Assembly (NCBI RefSeq): GCF_000467185.1
Contig: NZ_BATM01000020.1
Span: 62,001-126,000 of the forward strand
Length of the DNA stretch: 64,000 bases
Direction of reading: 5' to 3'
Source: Vibrio ezurae NBRC 102218
GTDB taxonomy: Bacteria > Pseudomonadota > Gammaproteobacteria > Enterobacterales > Vibrionaceae
Shown here: in pieces, positions 36,668 through 45,496 of the stretch
Layout of the letters: each line of letters opens with the position of its first letter
How positions within the stretch are numbered: the first letter of the stretch is position 1
Notes under the pieces: model-generated
Told to the model about the DNA's origin: nothing
Databases searched by the model: none
Seen by the model: the letters and a program-made list of their open reading frames with translations, nothing else
Program-made: the position numbers and the translations under genes

Positions 36668-37410
36668 TTGATAACCCTTAGGAGTCATATGTTGGTGTTA
36701 ATGTATGACAAATAGTGTAAGGATTCGCTGAAGGATATGCATGTGAGCTGGCTCACTGAAAATATTGATTTTAGGGGTTTAGTTTTTATTAGCTGATAGA
36801 TTTGGTATTTAAGTGGTTGTTTTTAATATAATCAACTTCAAGTGAAATAAGTTGCATAAAAATAACTAAAGCGTCTGTTATGTGCGAGAAATCGTGTTGA
36901 GTTTAGTTATTTTAATATTAAAAATATGGCACTTACGTTTTATTAAGTGACGATGCTCACATCGAGTTGTTAAGGGCATTATTTTATGACATATCAATAG
37001 CTTGAAAGTGCTGATTTAAATGTAACGATATTGATTTTTAGGGATATGAATAGCGTAATCTTTGCTGATAGGACACTTTTGATAAATAGGTTCTACGAGT
37101 TGGGAAGTTCTTAAGCCATCTAGGTCGCTATTACAACAGACGGCATGATTGTTATATTCGATATAAGACTTACCAATAGATAAAGGTGAAAATAAAGGGA
37201 TAAGGTGGCGTGGGGTGGTTTGCGCAGGCCCCTTTAATACCACTCACAATAAGTAAGTGATCAGAAATAACGTAGGAAAAATGTTTGCTAACAAGCCAGA
37301 ATGACCAGCTATTTAGTACGATTAATGGAATAAGGTTCAAGGTGGTGGGCTTTAGGGATATTAATCCGTCATTTATGATGTAGTGGTATTTGATTGAGAT
37401 AATAAAAAAG
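36668..37410. other. porin upstream region ending at an IS insertion
   Basis: About 740 bp; the first 60 bp hold the porin control site. The rest has no supported gene. Its last bases (AATAAAAAAG) are the detached T-run side of the PL7 terminator, cut off by the IS3 insertion at 37411. Confidence 0.5.
36701..36711 (-). promoter_or_regulatory. operator-like TTGTCATACAT upstream of KdgM copy 1
   Basis: Read on the minus strand, TTGTCATACAT lies 33 bp upstream of the porin ATG. The same 11-mer, in the same orientation, precedes the other two porins. Confidence 0.6.
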
Positions 37411-37418
37411 TGTAGTGG

Positions 37419-38267
<849 letters not shown>

Positions 38268-38271
<4 letters not shown>

Positions 38272-38612
38272 CGAGAGCGTTCGAGCTCGTCCGACATTAA
38301 GAGAGCTGTGGCCTTTTTTAATATCGACTTTTCCCTCTCAAGTCGATTAATCCGGGCTTCTAACTCTTGGATTTTTATCTGCTCCGAAGTCAACGCTTTG
38401 GCCGTTGGGGTAATACCACCTCGCTCGATCTTAAGCTGTTCGATCCAGCGCCGTAAAACCGTTTCACCAACATCCATTGAGCGTGCTGCTTCGGGAACTG
38501 AGTAACCTTGATCAAGAACCAAGCATGCTGCATCCATTTTGAACTCAGAAGAAAATGTACGTCGTTGTCGTTTTGTCATTGAACACCTCATTAATTGTGG
38601 TGACTTTATCAC
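38268..38612 (-). CDS. IS3-family transposase OrfA
   Basis: This 114-residue protein has a helix-turn-helix (FSSEFKMDAACLVLDQGYSVPEAARSMDVGETVLRRWI) and a leucine-zipper-like C-terminus (IQELEARINRLEREKSILKKA). The A6G run encoding the KK near its end is the typical minus-one slippage signal for making the OrfAB transposase. It is intact although OrfB is broken. Confidence 0.9.
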
Positions 38613-38646
38613 CTAATTGGGTGTCCGGGAGCATTAAACCACTACA

Positions 38647-38667
38647 AAGCGACCTTGTCGGTCGCTT
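38647..38667 (-). terminator. PL7 terminator stem, separated from its T run by the IS
   Basis: AAGCGACC (38647-38654) pairs with GGTCGCTT (38660-38667), 5-nt loop. On the minus strand the original sequence would have continued CTTTTTTATTATC, now found beyond the IS at 37410 and below. The insertion therefore cut the terminator between stem and U run. Confidence 0.75.
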
Positions 38668-38689
38668 AAAAAATTAATACTTAGTATGC

Positions 38690-39703
38690 TTATTTGTGCT
38701 CGATGGCTATTTTGCTAAAGCTTACGTCAAAGACTTGTTCCCCATAACTCTGACTCGGGCTGACTTGAGGATAAATACCCGCTTTGAAATAGAATTTATT
38801 ACTGCTATTTTTCCAGTTTGGATCCAGTGAGTAACCGGTTTTTTCTATAGCTTGACCCCAAGCGAAACTCTTCTTCTCTCCTGCAGCATCTAAAACGACA
38901 CCTGTATCATTCACTTCAATCTGATAAGACCAATCAGTGGCTGATTTTGCTGTGCCTAAATCTACACTGAATGATTTACAGTGGCTACACTCTTGGTTAT
39001 TAGGCAAAAAGGTATTATTCATGATAGCGCGAATAGGTTTATTTGGGCCTTCCCACTGCAATTTGATCAAAGCTTGCTTAATGTCATAACCATGAACTTG
39101 ACCAATGACTACTTTTGGATCTCTGCCGATGACGTTTGAATTCGGATATTTTTCAATATTTAAGGTTGCGCTGAGTTTATGATTGGTGCTGTCGTTCACA
39201 GCCCAGTTTTGGTCGGTTGATGAGCAGCGATCAGAAGAACTATACTTATACAACTCACGCAGTTCAGAACGTGCGTAATTGCTATTAGTTGTAGTTGTTA
39301 TGCCGTAGTCACCTAGATCAACAATAAAGTGAGTTCTGTTGTTTTTATCAATATGGAAGTAAGGTAATGAAGTGTCAGTTGTGAGTTCGTTTCTGCCACT
39401 ACAATCTGCTGGAATTAGCTCTGCAGCCTTGTCACTATCTTCAAGATTACCTCCACCATGCTGCTCTTTATAATAGGCATAACTAATAGGTAAGGTAAGT
39501 TTCCACTGATTAATGTCCCAACCTACATTTTGTTCAACTTGGCCGTTGTCGCCGTTATCAGAACCGCCATTCCCAATATCAGCTCCACCATTGCCAGAGT
39601 CAGCACCACCTTGGTTTGAATTCGAGCTTGAATCCGACCCTCCACATCCTGCTAATGCTATGGCTAAAAAAAGTGGTGCAATTGCGTAGGTCAGTTTCTT
39701 CAT
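38690..39703 (-). CDS. PL7 alginate lyase, lipoprotein
   Basis: This 337-residue protein has a lipoprotein signal (MKKLTYAIAPLFLAIALAGC, lipobox LAGC), then a Ser/Gly/Asp-rich linker (about 22-55) and a PL7 (alginate lyase 2) beta-jelly-roll. The three family motifs are present: YARSELRELY (RSEL), VIGQVHG (QxH) and KFYFKAGIYPQ (YFKAG). It should cleave alginate endolytically at the cell surface or in the periplasm. An operator-like site is 46 bp upstream. Its terminator has been split by an IS3 element 43 bp downstream of the stop. Confidence 0.93.
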   Translation of the reverse strand: MKKLTYAIAPLFLAIALAGCGGSDSSSNSNQGGADSGNGGADIGNGGSDNGDNGQVEQNVGWDINQWKLTLPISYAYYKEQHGGGNLEDSDKAAELIPADCSGRNELTTDTSLPYFHIDKNNRTHFIVDLGDYGITTTTNSNYARSELRELYKYSSSDRCSSTDQNWAVNDSTNHKLSATLNIEKYPNSNVIGRDPKVVIGQVHGYDIKQALIKLQWEGPNKPIRAIMNNTFLPNNQECSHCKSFSVDLGTAKSATDWSYQIEVNDTGVVLDAAGEKKSFAWGQAIEKTGYSLDPNWKNSSNKFYFKAGIYPQVSPSQSYGEQVFDVSFSKIAIEHK

Positions 39704-39749
39704 ATTTTGTGTGCCTTAATCTTAAACATTTACAATTAGTCTAATCATA

Positions 39750-39760
39750 TTGTCATACAT
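39750..39760. promoter_or_regulatory. operator-like TTGTCATACAT upstream of the PL7 gene
   Basis: Same 11-mer as before the three porin genes, 46 bp from the PL7 start but in opposite orientation relative to its gene. Since the motif is nearly palindromic this need not matter. Confidence 0.55.
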
Positions 39761-39894
39761 ATGTAAGCGGGTGTGTTCAGCTTTGTGACTGCATTCAAAT
39801 TTAAGTTAATGAAAATTATTATCAGATAAAGATGAATATTTTAAGTAATTGTTTTTTATGAATAATATTTTATATGCAGAGGTCGTTATTCATG

Positions 39895-39905
39895 TCGTAA
39901 TACAA
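39895..39905. promoter_or_regulatory. operator-like TCGTAATACAA
   Basis: Matches TTGTAATACAA at 10 of 11 positions, in the PL7/porin divergent region, about 190 bp from the PL7 start. Confidence 0.4.
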
Positions 39906-40471
39906 TGCTTTTAAGTCTTTCATCATTATTTATCTCTCTAAATATCGATGAATCATACAAATAAGTAATACAAGTATGTGGAGGATAGGGGCAGTACCAG
40001 TGCATTTTCACTTTATAAAAGCATCCAGTAAATACAAGTGTGGTTCTTTAAACGCAGCTTAGTTTTAAGCGCATCTATTTATGGATTTTAGGGGCTCTCA
40101 TAATGGGCTGACTGATTAGCCCCGTTTTTGGCTCTTTGTATTAAAAATGAGTTTTTCACTTAACCGATTGATAAGTGACACTGGTGGTATTCATACCCTA
40201 ATGGTAACGCACAGCAATGCAATAGGTATTGTTTACTTGTGTAGAGCAATCAATCTCTATGTAATTGGGGCTTTTACTCTGTCTTTGTACCCACCGAAGC
40301 CCATTTCTTGGAAGAACTTCCTTGTCATTAAGTAATACTTAAGCCTCGTCAGGAGCTCGTGAATTAAGTCCAATAGTCGTATATATGATATCAGTACCCT
40401 ATACCTGCAGAGGGATTGACGACGGTTTTTTATTGATAAAATTCAGATTTTTATACGATAAGTTCAGAAAG

Positions 40472-40487
40472 TGTGACATTGATCACT
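40472..40487. promoter_or_regulatory. CRP-like site upstream of porin copy 2
   Basis: TGTGA-CATTGA-TCACT matches the CRP consensus at nine of ten informative positions. It lies 277 bp upstream of the porin, so either the promoter is distant or the site serves another transcript. Confidence 0.45.
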
Positions 40488-40713
40488 AGTGTGAGTTGTG
40501 TTGCATATTCGTATATTGTTCTGATTTACGCGTACCGATACAGGTTGTTTGTCTGTTTCTTGTTGTTATTCGGTGTTTTATTCTGTTTTGTTTTGGGTTT
40601 TTAGCATTGCATGAAAAATCGATTTGTTTTCAATCAGCCGTTTTGAACTTTTACTTCAAAGCAAAAAAACCCACGCTCGTCACAGTTTGTTACCAAATGT
40701 TTCCGTAATCTAT

Positions 40714-40724
40714 TTGTCATACAT
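40714..40724 (+). promoter_or_regulatory. operator-like TTGTCATACAT upstream of porin copy 2
   Basis: Located 40 bp before the ATG, exactly as before porin copy 3, which indicates a duplicated and conserved promoter. Confidence 0.62.
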
Positions 40725-40764
40725 TAAGTTCAATACCCAAACGGATATATAAGGTAAATTCTTC

Positions 40765-41520
40765 ATGACTAAATCTAAAATTGCTCTAGCTGTAGTCGCT
40801 ACTATTTTTGCTGGCTCTGCATGTGCTGGCCAAATTGATTATCGTGGTGAGTACAAACATGACTCAAAAGAATATCAGCATCGTGTGAAAATTGGCTCTT
40901 CTGTTAAGGCGACTGATGACGCTAAAGTGTACTTTAGTGTTGAGCAAAAATTTAACAGTAATGACAAAAAAGACTTTTGGACTGAAGTAGAGCGCGGTGA
41001 TTCAGAGTTTGATTGGGGAGTGCAATATAGCCTTAATAAACATTGGTATGTTCAACCAGGTATGCCAATTACTTTCTCAGATGAGAAAACTACCTACAAA
41101 CCTCAGTTCCGTGTTGGTTACAAAACTAGCTTCGGTTTGACTACTGCGATCCGTTACCGTCATGAATTCCAAACTTACACAAGTGATGCAAGCGGTAGCT
41201 CAACTACGGTTGACGGTGAAAAGCTAGTACGTGCAGGTAAAACCTTCCAACAAGGTAAAATTACGCTAACTGGCTCGTACAAACTACCTCAAAAAAGCTT
41301 GAAAAACTTGAAGTTGAGCTACGAAGCTAACTACAACCACAACTACGAAAATGTTCGCATCGAAAACAACAATAACTGGGGTTGGGATGCTGGTGTAATT
41401 ATTGGTTACCAAGTGGATAACTTCCAACCATACATCGAACTTTGGGATGTAAAAGCCGATGGCTCTGATAACCCAGAACGCCAATTAAGAACTCGCCTAG
41501 GTTTGAAATACAAATTCTAG
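40765..41520 (+). CDS. KdgM-family oligosaccharide porin (copy 2)
   Basis: This 251-residue outer-membrane barrel has a signal peptide (MTKSKIALAVVATIFAGSACAG), the family start QIDYRGEYKHDSKEYQHRVKIG, the central MPITFSDEKTTYKPQFRVGYK and RYRHEFQTY, and a C-terminal RTRLGLKYKF. It is followed after 77 bp by a large lipoprotein gene, and the pair is repeated at 44.6-47.3 kb. It probably admits alginate oligomers into the periplasm. Confidence 0.92.
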   Translation: MTKSKIALAVVATIFAGSACAGQIDYRGEYKHDSKEYQHRVKIGSSVKATDDAKVYFSVEQKFNSNDKKDFWTEVERGDSEFDWGVQYSLNKHWYVQPGMPITFSDEKTTYKPQFRVGYKTSFGLTTAIRYRHEFQTYTSDASGSSTTVDGEKLVRAGKTFQQGKITLTGSYKLPQKSLKNLKLSYEANYNHNYENVRIENNNNWGWDAGVIIGYQVDNFQPYIELWDVKADGSDNPERQLRTRLGLKYKF

Positions 41521-41597
41521 CATAAATAAAACTGTCTATTGAAGGAGCGGAACTCTGCTCCTTCAAAACGTAGCCCACAGAATATAAGAGAGATAAT

Positions 41598-43052
41598 ATG
41601 AAAATTTCTAAATCAGTTATCGCTGTAGCGGTATCAAGTGTATTGTTATTTGGTTGTGATTTCGATGTCAGCCCAGAAAGCAGCGCAGCTGGCGCTGGCA
41701 ACGGTAGTACTGGTGGCGGTGTAGTGGTCCCTGATCCAGGTCATTCAGTAGCGAACAAGTTAGTTCAAATTACAGATACTTCTACAACTGATACTGGTGA
41801 GCTACGATTAAAATTGGCAGATGGTTCAACTGACGCTGCTGTATCTTCTATTGCAAAAGGTAAATTAACGGTAGATCTGACTTATATAAACGACGATCCG
41901 AATCAAGTTGATGACGGTGACGGGAATAACGCATATATCACGCTGTTCGGTGGTGATGGTACTAGCAATAGTAATTTAGTTGGTGAGATTGCCTTCAACA
42001 CCAATGCCGACAGTGGCGATGTTTACTACCGTACAGATCAAGGTAAACCTGATTTATCATCAGCTTCTGTAGCTTCATTTACTCCTGGTGAAAAACTAGC
42101 GGTAGAAATGACTTGGGGTGATGGCGAATATACGTTGACATTAAATGGCACTAAAGTCGGTACTTACCCTTGTTCTGCGGAAAAGGGCCCTGTTCAAGTA
42201 ATTGCTCTTAAAATGGGTGATAATAGCCATACTACGCCTTATAAATTGCTAGTTGATAACTTTAAGGTGTTTAACGTTACAGATGCAGGCGATGAAACTG
42301 TATTTACCGATGATTTTGAAGGGCACATAGTAGGCCAGGACCTATCAGCTAACCCTTACAACAGCAATTCAAATGAAGCTGTTGTTATTGGCGAAGGCGA
42401 CTCGGACAATGGTGCTACTGACGGTGGCAATACCGGTGGTGCGACAGGGTCACTTGCTGATGACTTTGAAAGCTATACTGTTGGTACATTAATTAGCAAA
42501 GCTTCTACTGCTTGGACAACAAACAACATTGTTGCTGATGCTACTGGAACAACAACTGCTGAGGTTAGTAACGTTGTTGCAAATGGCGGTAGTCAATCAC
42601 TAATGCTTAAAGATGGAAGCAATACAACTAAACCGTTTGCTATTCGTGAGTTTAAAGCAGCGGCGCCAAGTGGTTCGGTCTCTATTGATGCTTACTTCTC
42701 TTCAGCAAATACTAAATCTACATACATTAATGTTGGTGTGGGTAAAGCCAATGCAGATAGATATTTTGAGCTAAAACAAACCAGCAATAAGCTAGAATAT
42801 GAAGCAGGCGATACTGATGTTAAAATTGCTGATATCACTCCTGATACATGGTACACAGTAAATCTATCATGGACTCAAGATGGTACATTCTCTGTATCGT
42901 TAAATGGTCAGGTTGTTAAATCAGGCATCAAACAATCGACTACAGGTCTAGGCGCAGGGAATATCCCAACACAGCTAACGCTATACACTGGTGATAACAG
43001 TAGTAATGTGAATACCGCGTACTTTGACAACTTGAAATCTGACTTGTTCTAG
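41598..43052 (+). CDS. two-domain lipoprotein partnered with KdgM porin (copy A)
   Basis: This 484-residue protein has a lipoprotein signal (MKISKSVIAVAVSSVLLFGC) and a Gly/Ser/Asp-rich spacer. It then has two beta-sandwich-like regions: one at about 50-235 (VQITDTSTTDTGELRLKL ... YKLLVDNFKVFN) and one at about 285-484 (LADDFESYTVGTLISK ... YFDNLKSDLF), joined by a Gly/Asn/Asp linker. Both look like concanavalin/LamG- or CBM-type folds: extended strands, W/Y-rich, NGxxV-type turns. No lyase motif was found. The placement directly after a porin suggests a surface alginate-binding partner. I do not recognise a named family. Confidence 0.7.
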   Translation: MKISKSVIAVAVSSVLLFGCDFDVSPESSAAGAGNGSTGGGVVVPDPGHSVANKLVQITDTSTTDTGELRLKLADGSTDAAVSSIAKGKLTVDLTYINDDPNQVDDGDGNNAYITLFGGDGTSNSNLVGEIAFNTNADSGDVYYRTDQGKPDLSSASVASFTPGEKLAVEMTWGDGEYTLTLNGTKVGTYPCSAEKGPVQVIALKMGDNSHTTPYKLLVDNFKVFNVTDAGDETVFTDDFEGHIVGQDLSANPYNSNSNEAVVIGEGDSDNGATDGGNTGGATGSLADDFESYTVGTLISKASTAWTTNNIVADATGTTTAEVSNVVANGGSQSLMLKDGSNTTKPFAIREFKAAAPSGSVSIDAYFSSANTKSTYINVGVGKANADRYFELKQTSNKLEYEAGDTDVKIADITPDTWYTVNLSWTQDGTFSVSLNGQVVKSGIKQSTTGLGAGNIPTQLTLYTGDNSSNVNTAYFDNLKSDLF

Positions 43053-43074
43053 ATATCAACGATTTAGTCAATAA

Positions 43075-43136
43075 AAAGACCGGCCCATCAGTCGGTCTTA
43101 GATAAAAGTCTAGCCTGATAGCTAGACTTTCTTTTT
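43075..43136 (+). terminator. double hairpin terminator after lipoprotein A
   Basis: A first stem AAGACCG/CGGTCTT (43076-43099) is followed by AAAGTCTAGC (43105-43114) pairing with GCTAGACTTT (43121-43130), then CTTTTTA. Confidence 0.82.
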
Positions 43137-44005
43137 AGGTGAAGCGATAGTATTCCAATATATTGTTAGAACCTTCTTCACAATAGTATGAGTGAGAATC
43201 CCACCTGTTCTTAAAGCTAGCCGTTTCGCAAAATAGATAAACCTATCCTTAATGTAGAGTTATCCTTTTTATCGTAAAGATAATAGCTACCTTCCAACTT
43301 AATTTAATTCTTCCTCTATCTACACATATCCTTGATTGAAATAGCGAGTTGCGGTTCATCAAAATGAGGTTTACATAGCACGCTGCATGCTTTTATGCAT
43401 GTTGGTGGCAGAAAGTTTCAACTCCATTTTGGCAAGCATCCTACCTTGTTATGGCATTAACACATTTAAGCATCTCTTTATAAATATAGTAGCCTGACTA
43501 ATCCTATCGTAGTAAACCATTGCTTATTGACGCTTTTCTCCGCTCTATTCCTTTCATTTACTTATGGTGATTGGCTTCTTCATGCAAGGCTTTGTGCTTA
43601 TTTTTGACTCAGAGTTATTTACAGAGCGAACATACCTTAAATTGAGAGTAATACGGCAACGAACTGGCTAAAGTCCAGGCCAGTATCTACATCGATATGA
43701 GCGTTTCTGCCGGCCAAAAAATATACAAGTTAATGTTAGCTTGTGACTACCGTATAAAGGAACTCACATAAAAAGTGACGCTTGTCGTTAACCAGAGACT
43801 CTTCTATTAGTCAATTTCTATTCGTTTATTCTGGACTTCTCAATTTCTTAATGAATGAAGAGGTACTTAAATAGGTTGAGGTTTGACTTCAGTCTCTAGA
43901 AAATAACTCAGTTTTCCCTCTTCAATTCAAACAAATACCAACTAGCGCTTGTCTCAGCCGAAATTGCTGTGCTGAAAGTAGATAGGGTCACTTTTCGAAA
44001 TTTAG

Positions 44006-44020
44006 TGTGTGTCCTTAAAA
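44006..44020 (+). repeat. short dispersed repeat GTGTGTCCTTAAAA
   Basis: First of three copies in 230 bp (others at 44181-44196 and 44215-44232), all in the same orientation. The core TGTCCTTAAAA recurs at 50.4, 55.3 and 57.1 kb and is related to the TGTCCTC sequences around the REP-type transposase at 59.2 kb. Confidence 0.6.
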
Positions 44021-44180
44021 ATTAGCGGCCTAAACAGCCGTTAACGAACATATGACATTTGTGTCAATACTCCAATCTATAGCGAGAATGCTCTACATAA
44101 CGCGCATTCACATCACAAATATCAATACCTCCAAATTCTGTTATGGACAGCTTTTCTTACGCACTTTTAGTGAGTTATTG

Positions 44181-44196
44181 GTGTGTGTCCTTAAAA
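44181..44196 (+). repeat. short dispersed repeat GTGTGTGTCCTTAAAA
   Basis: Second copy in the 44-kb cluster. Confidence 0.6.
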
Positions 44197-44214
44197 GTTC
44201 GTTCTAAAAAATTG

Positions 44215-44232
44215 AGGTGTATGTCCTTAAAA
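44215..44232 (+). repeat. short dispersed repeat GGTGTATGTCCTTAAAAG
   Basis: Third copy in the 44-kb cluster. Confidence 0.6.
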
Positions 44233-44587
44233 GAGTGTGTTTGCAACGGCTGAGGTTTCAAGTGTGATGTGAGTGAATAGAGGAGGGGACTAATCTTGAT
44301 GTGCGCATGTGGCATAGTTGTTGTTCAATGTTTTATCTGTGACTTAGAAGGATTTAGCAAGAAGTTGTACCAGTTATGTCTTTAATAAGACAACTATTGA
44401 ACGCTATTTTCTTACATTTAAAAATAAAAGCCAAAAATTTAAGCAAAAAAATATAAAACAAGCAAGTTTCCAAGCTAAATTTGATTGTAAATGTGCGATC
44501 TGACTCCCGCTTCTAATATGCACATTGCGACTAGTTAACTTTTTGTATGTACATCACAGTTTGGCGTGGAGGCTTACACTAAACTAA

Positions 44588-44598
44588 TTGTCATACAT
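44588..44598 (+). promoter_or_regulatory. operator-like TTGTCATACAT upstream of porin copy 3
   Basis: Located 40 bp before the ATG, identical in sequence, orientation and distance to the site before porin copy 2. Confidence 0.62.
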
Positions 44599-44638
44599 TA
44601 ATTCAAATGTCGATGGATAAAAAAAGGTAAATCTCATC

Positions 44639-45400
44639 ATGAATAAAAATCAAATTGCTTTAGCTGTTGTTGCTACGCTATTCACTGGTGCGGTAAGTGC
44701 AGGATCACTGAACTACCGTGGCGAATACAAACATAAAGACGAAGATTTTGCGCACCGAATCAAAATTGGCGAATCTGTAAATGTAGCAGACAAGACTAAA
44801 GTGTACTTTAGCGTTGAGCAAAAGTTTCAAAGTGAAGCTGATGAGAATGGTCATCAAGCATTTTGGAGTCACGTTGAGCGTGGTGATTCAGAGTTTGATT
44901 GGGGCATCCGCTACTCATTGACTAAGCAGTTGTGGTTACAACCTGGCATGCCAATCACATTTGGTAGCGGCAGAACGACTTATAAGCCTCAATTCCGTGT
45001 TGGTTACAAAGCTGACTTTGGTCTAACAACTGCAATTCGTTACCGTCATGAATTCCGTGAGTACACAAACGATGGTCAAACAATTTCTTTAGCAGGTGGC
45101 GGTTCAACTGACGTATCTGGTAAGACAACTCAAAAGAGTAAAATCACACTAACTGGTTCTTACAAAATCCCAGTAGACAGCTTGAAAAACCTACGTTTGA
45201 GCTATGAGGGTAACTACACCAAGAGCCATGATAACGAGCGCTTGGCAAATAACGAAGATTGGGAATGGGATCTAGGCCTAATCGTTGGTTATAAAATGGG
45301 TAACTTTACACCTTACGCAGAATTCTGGACAGTTGACTATGGTTCAACTACTGGCGACCGTCAGGCTAGAACTCGCCTAGGCCTTAAATACGACTTCTAA
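44639..45400 (+). CDS. KdgM-family oligosaccharide porin (copy 3)
   Basis: This 253-residue paralogue of the porin at 40765 has a signal peptide (MNKNQIALAVVATLFTGAVSAG), SLNYRGEYKHKDEDFAHRIKIG, MPITFGSGRTTYKPQFRVGYK, RYRHEFREY and a terminal RTRLGLKYDF. It is 96 bp before a lipoprotein gene and repeats the porin/lipoprotein arrangement of 40.8-43.1 kb. Confidence 0.92.
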   Translation: MNKNQIALAVVATLFTGAVSAGSLNYRGEYKHKDEDFAHRIKIGESVNVADKTKVYFSVEQKFQSEADENGHQAFWSHVERGDSEFDWGIRYSLTKQLWLQPGMPITFGSGRTTYKPQFRVGYKADFGLTTAIRYRHEFREYTNDGQTISLAGGGSTDVSGKTTQKSKITLTGSYKIPVDSLKNLRLSYEGNYTKSHDNERLANNEDWEWDLGLIVGYKMGNFTPYAEFWTVDYGSTTGDRQARTRLGLKYDF

Positions 45401-45496
45401 AAATAACTAAAATAACATCCAAAATGAGGTGAGCGTTCATAATAAATAGATGACGCTCGCCTACATAACAAACAGTGGAATATAAAGAGAGAAAAT

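Larger units (their letters stand above)
39704..40764. other. long divergent control region between PL7 lyase and porin copy 2
   Basis: About 1060 bp without a supported gene. It contains operator-like copies at 39750-39760, 39895-39905 (10 of 11) and 40714-40724, a weaker copy at 39963-39973, and a CRP-like site at 40472-40487. Confidence 0.5.
43053..44638. other. 1.6-kb gene-poor spacer between the two porin/lipoprotein modules
   Basis: No ORF with protein-family character is seen. It holds the double terminator, three copies of a short TGTCCTTAAAA repeat (44006-44020, 44181-44196, 44215-44232) and the control site of porin copy 3. A 30-codon stretch near 43665-43760 reads protein-like but begins and ends without start or family match, so it may be a decayed gene. 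Confidence 0.45.

Noticed and set aside
37016..37243. 75-codon minus-strand ORF upstream of porin copy 1
   Set aside because: No Shine-Dalgarno, no family character and unusual composition; it lies in AT-rich intergenic DNA and is probably a chance frame.
43665..43760. Protein-like 30-codon stretch between the porin modules
   Set aside because: Bounded by stops, no start and no recognisable family; kept only as a possible remnant.
44540..44556. TTGTATGTACATCACA before porin copy 3 as another operator
   Set aside because: The half-sites have the wrong spacing (two-base centre) compared with the 11-bp motif, and only one end matches CRP.
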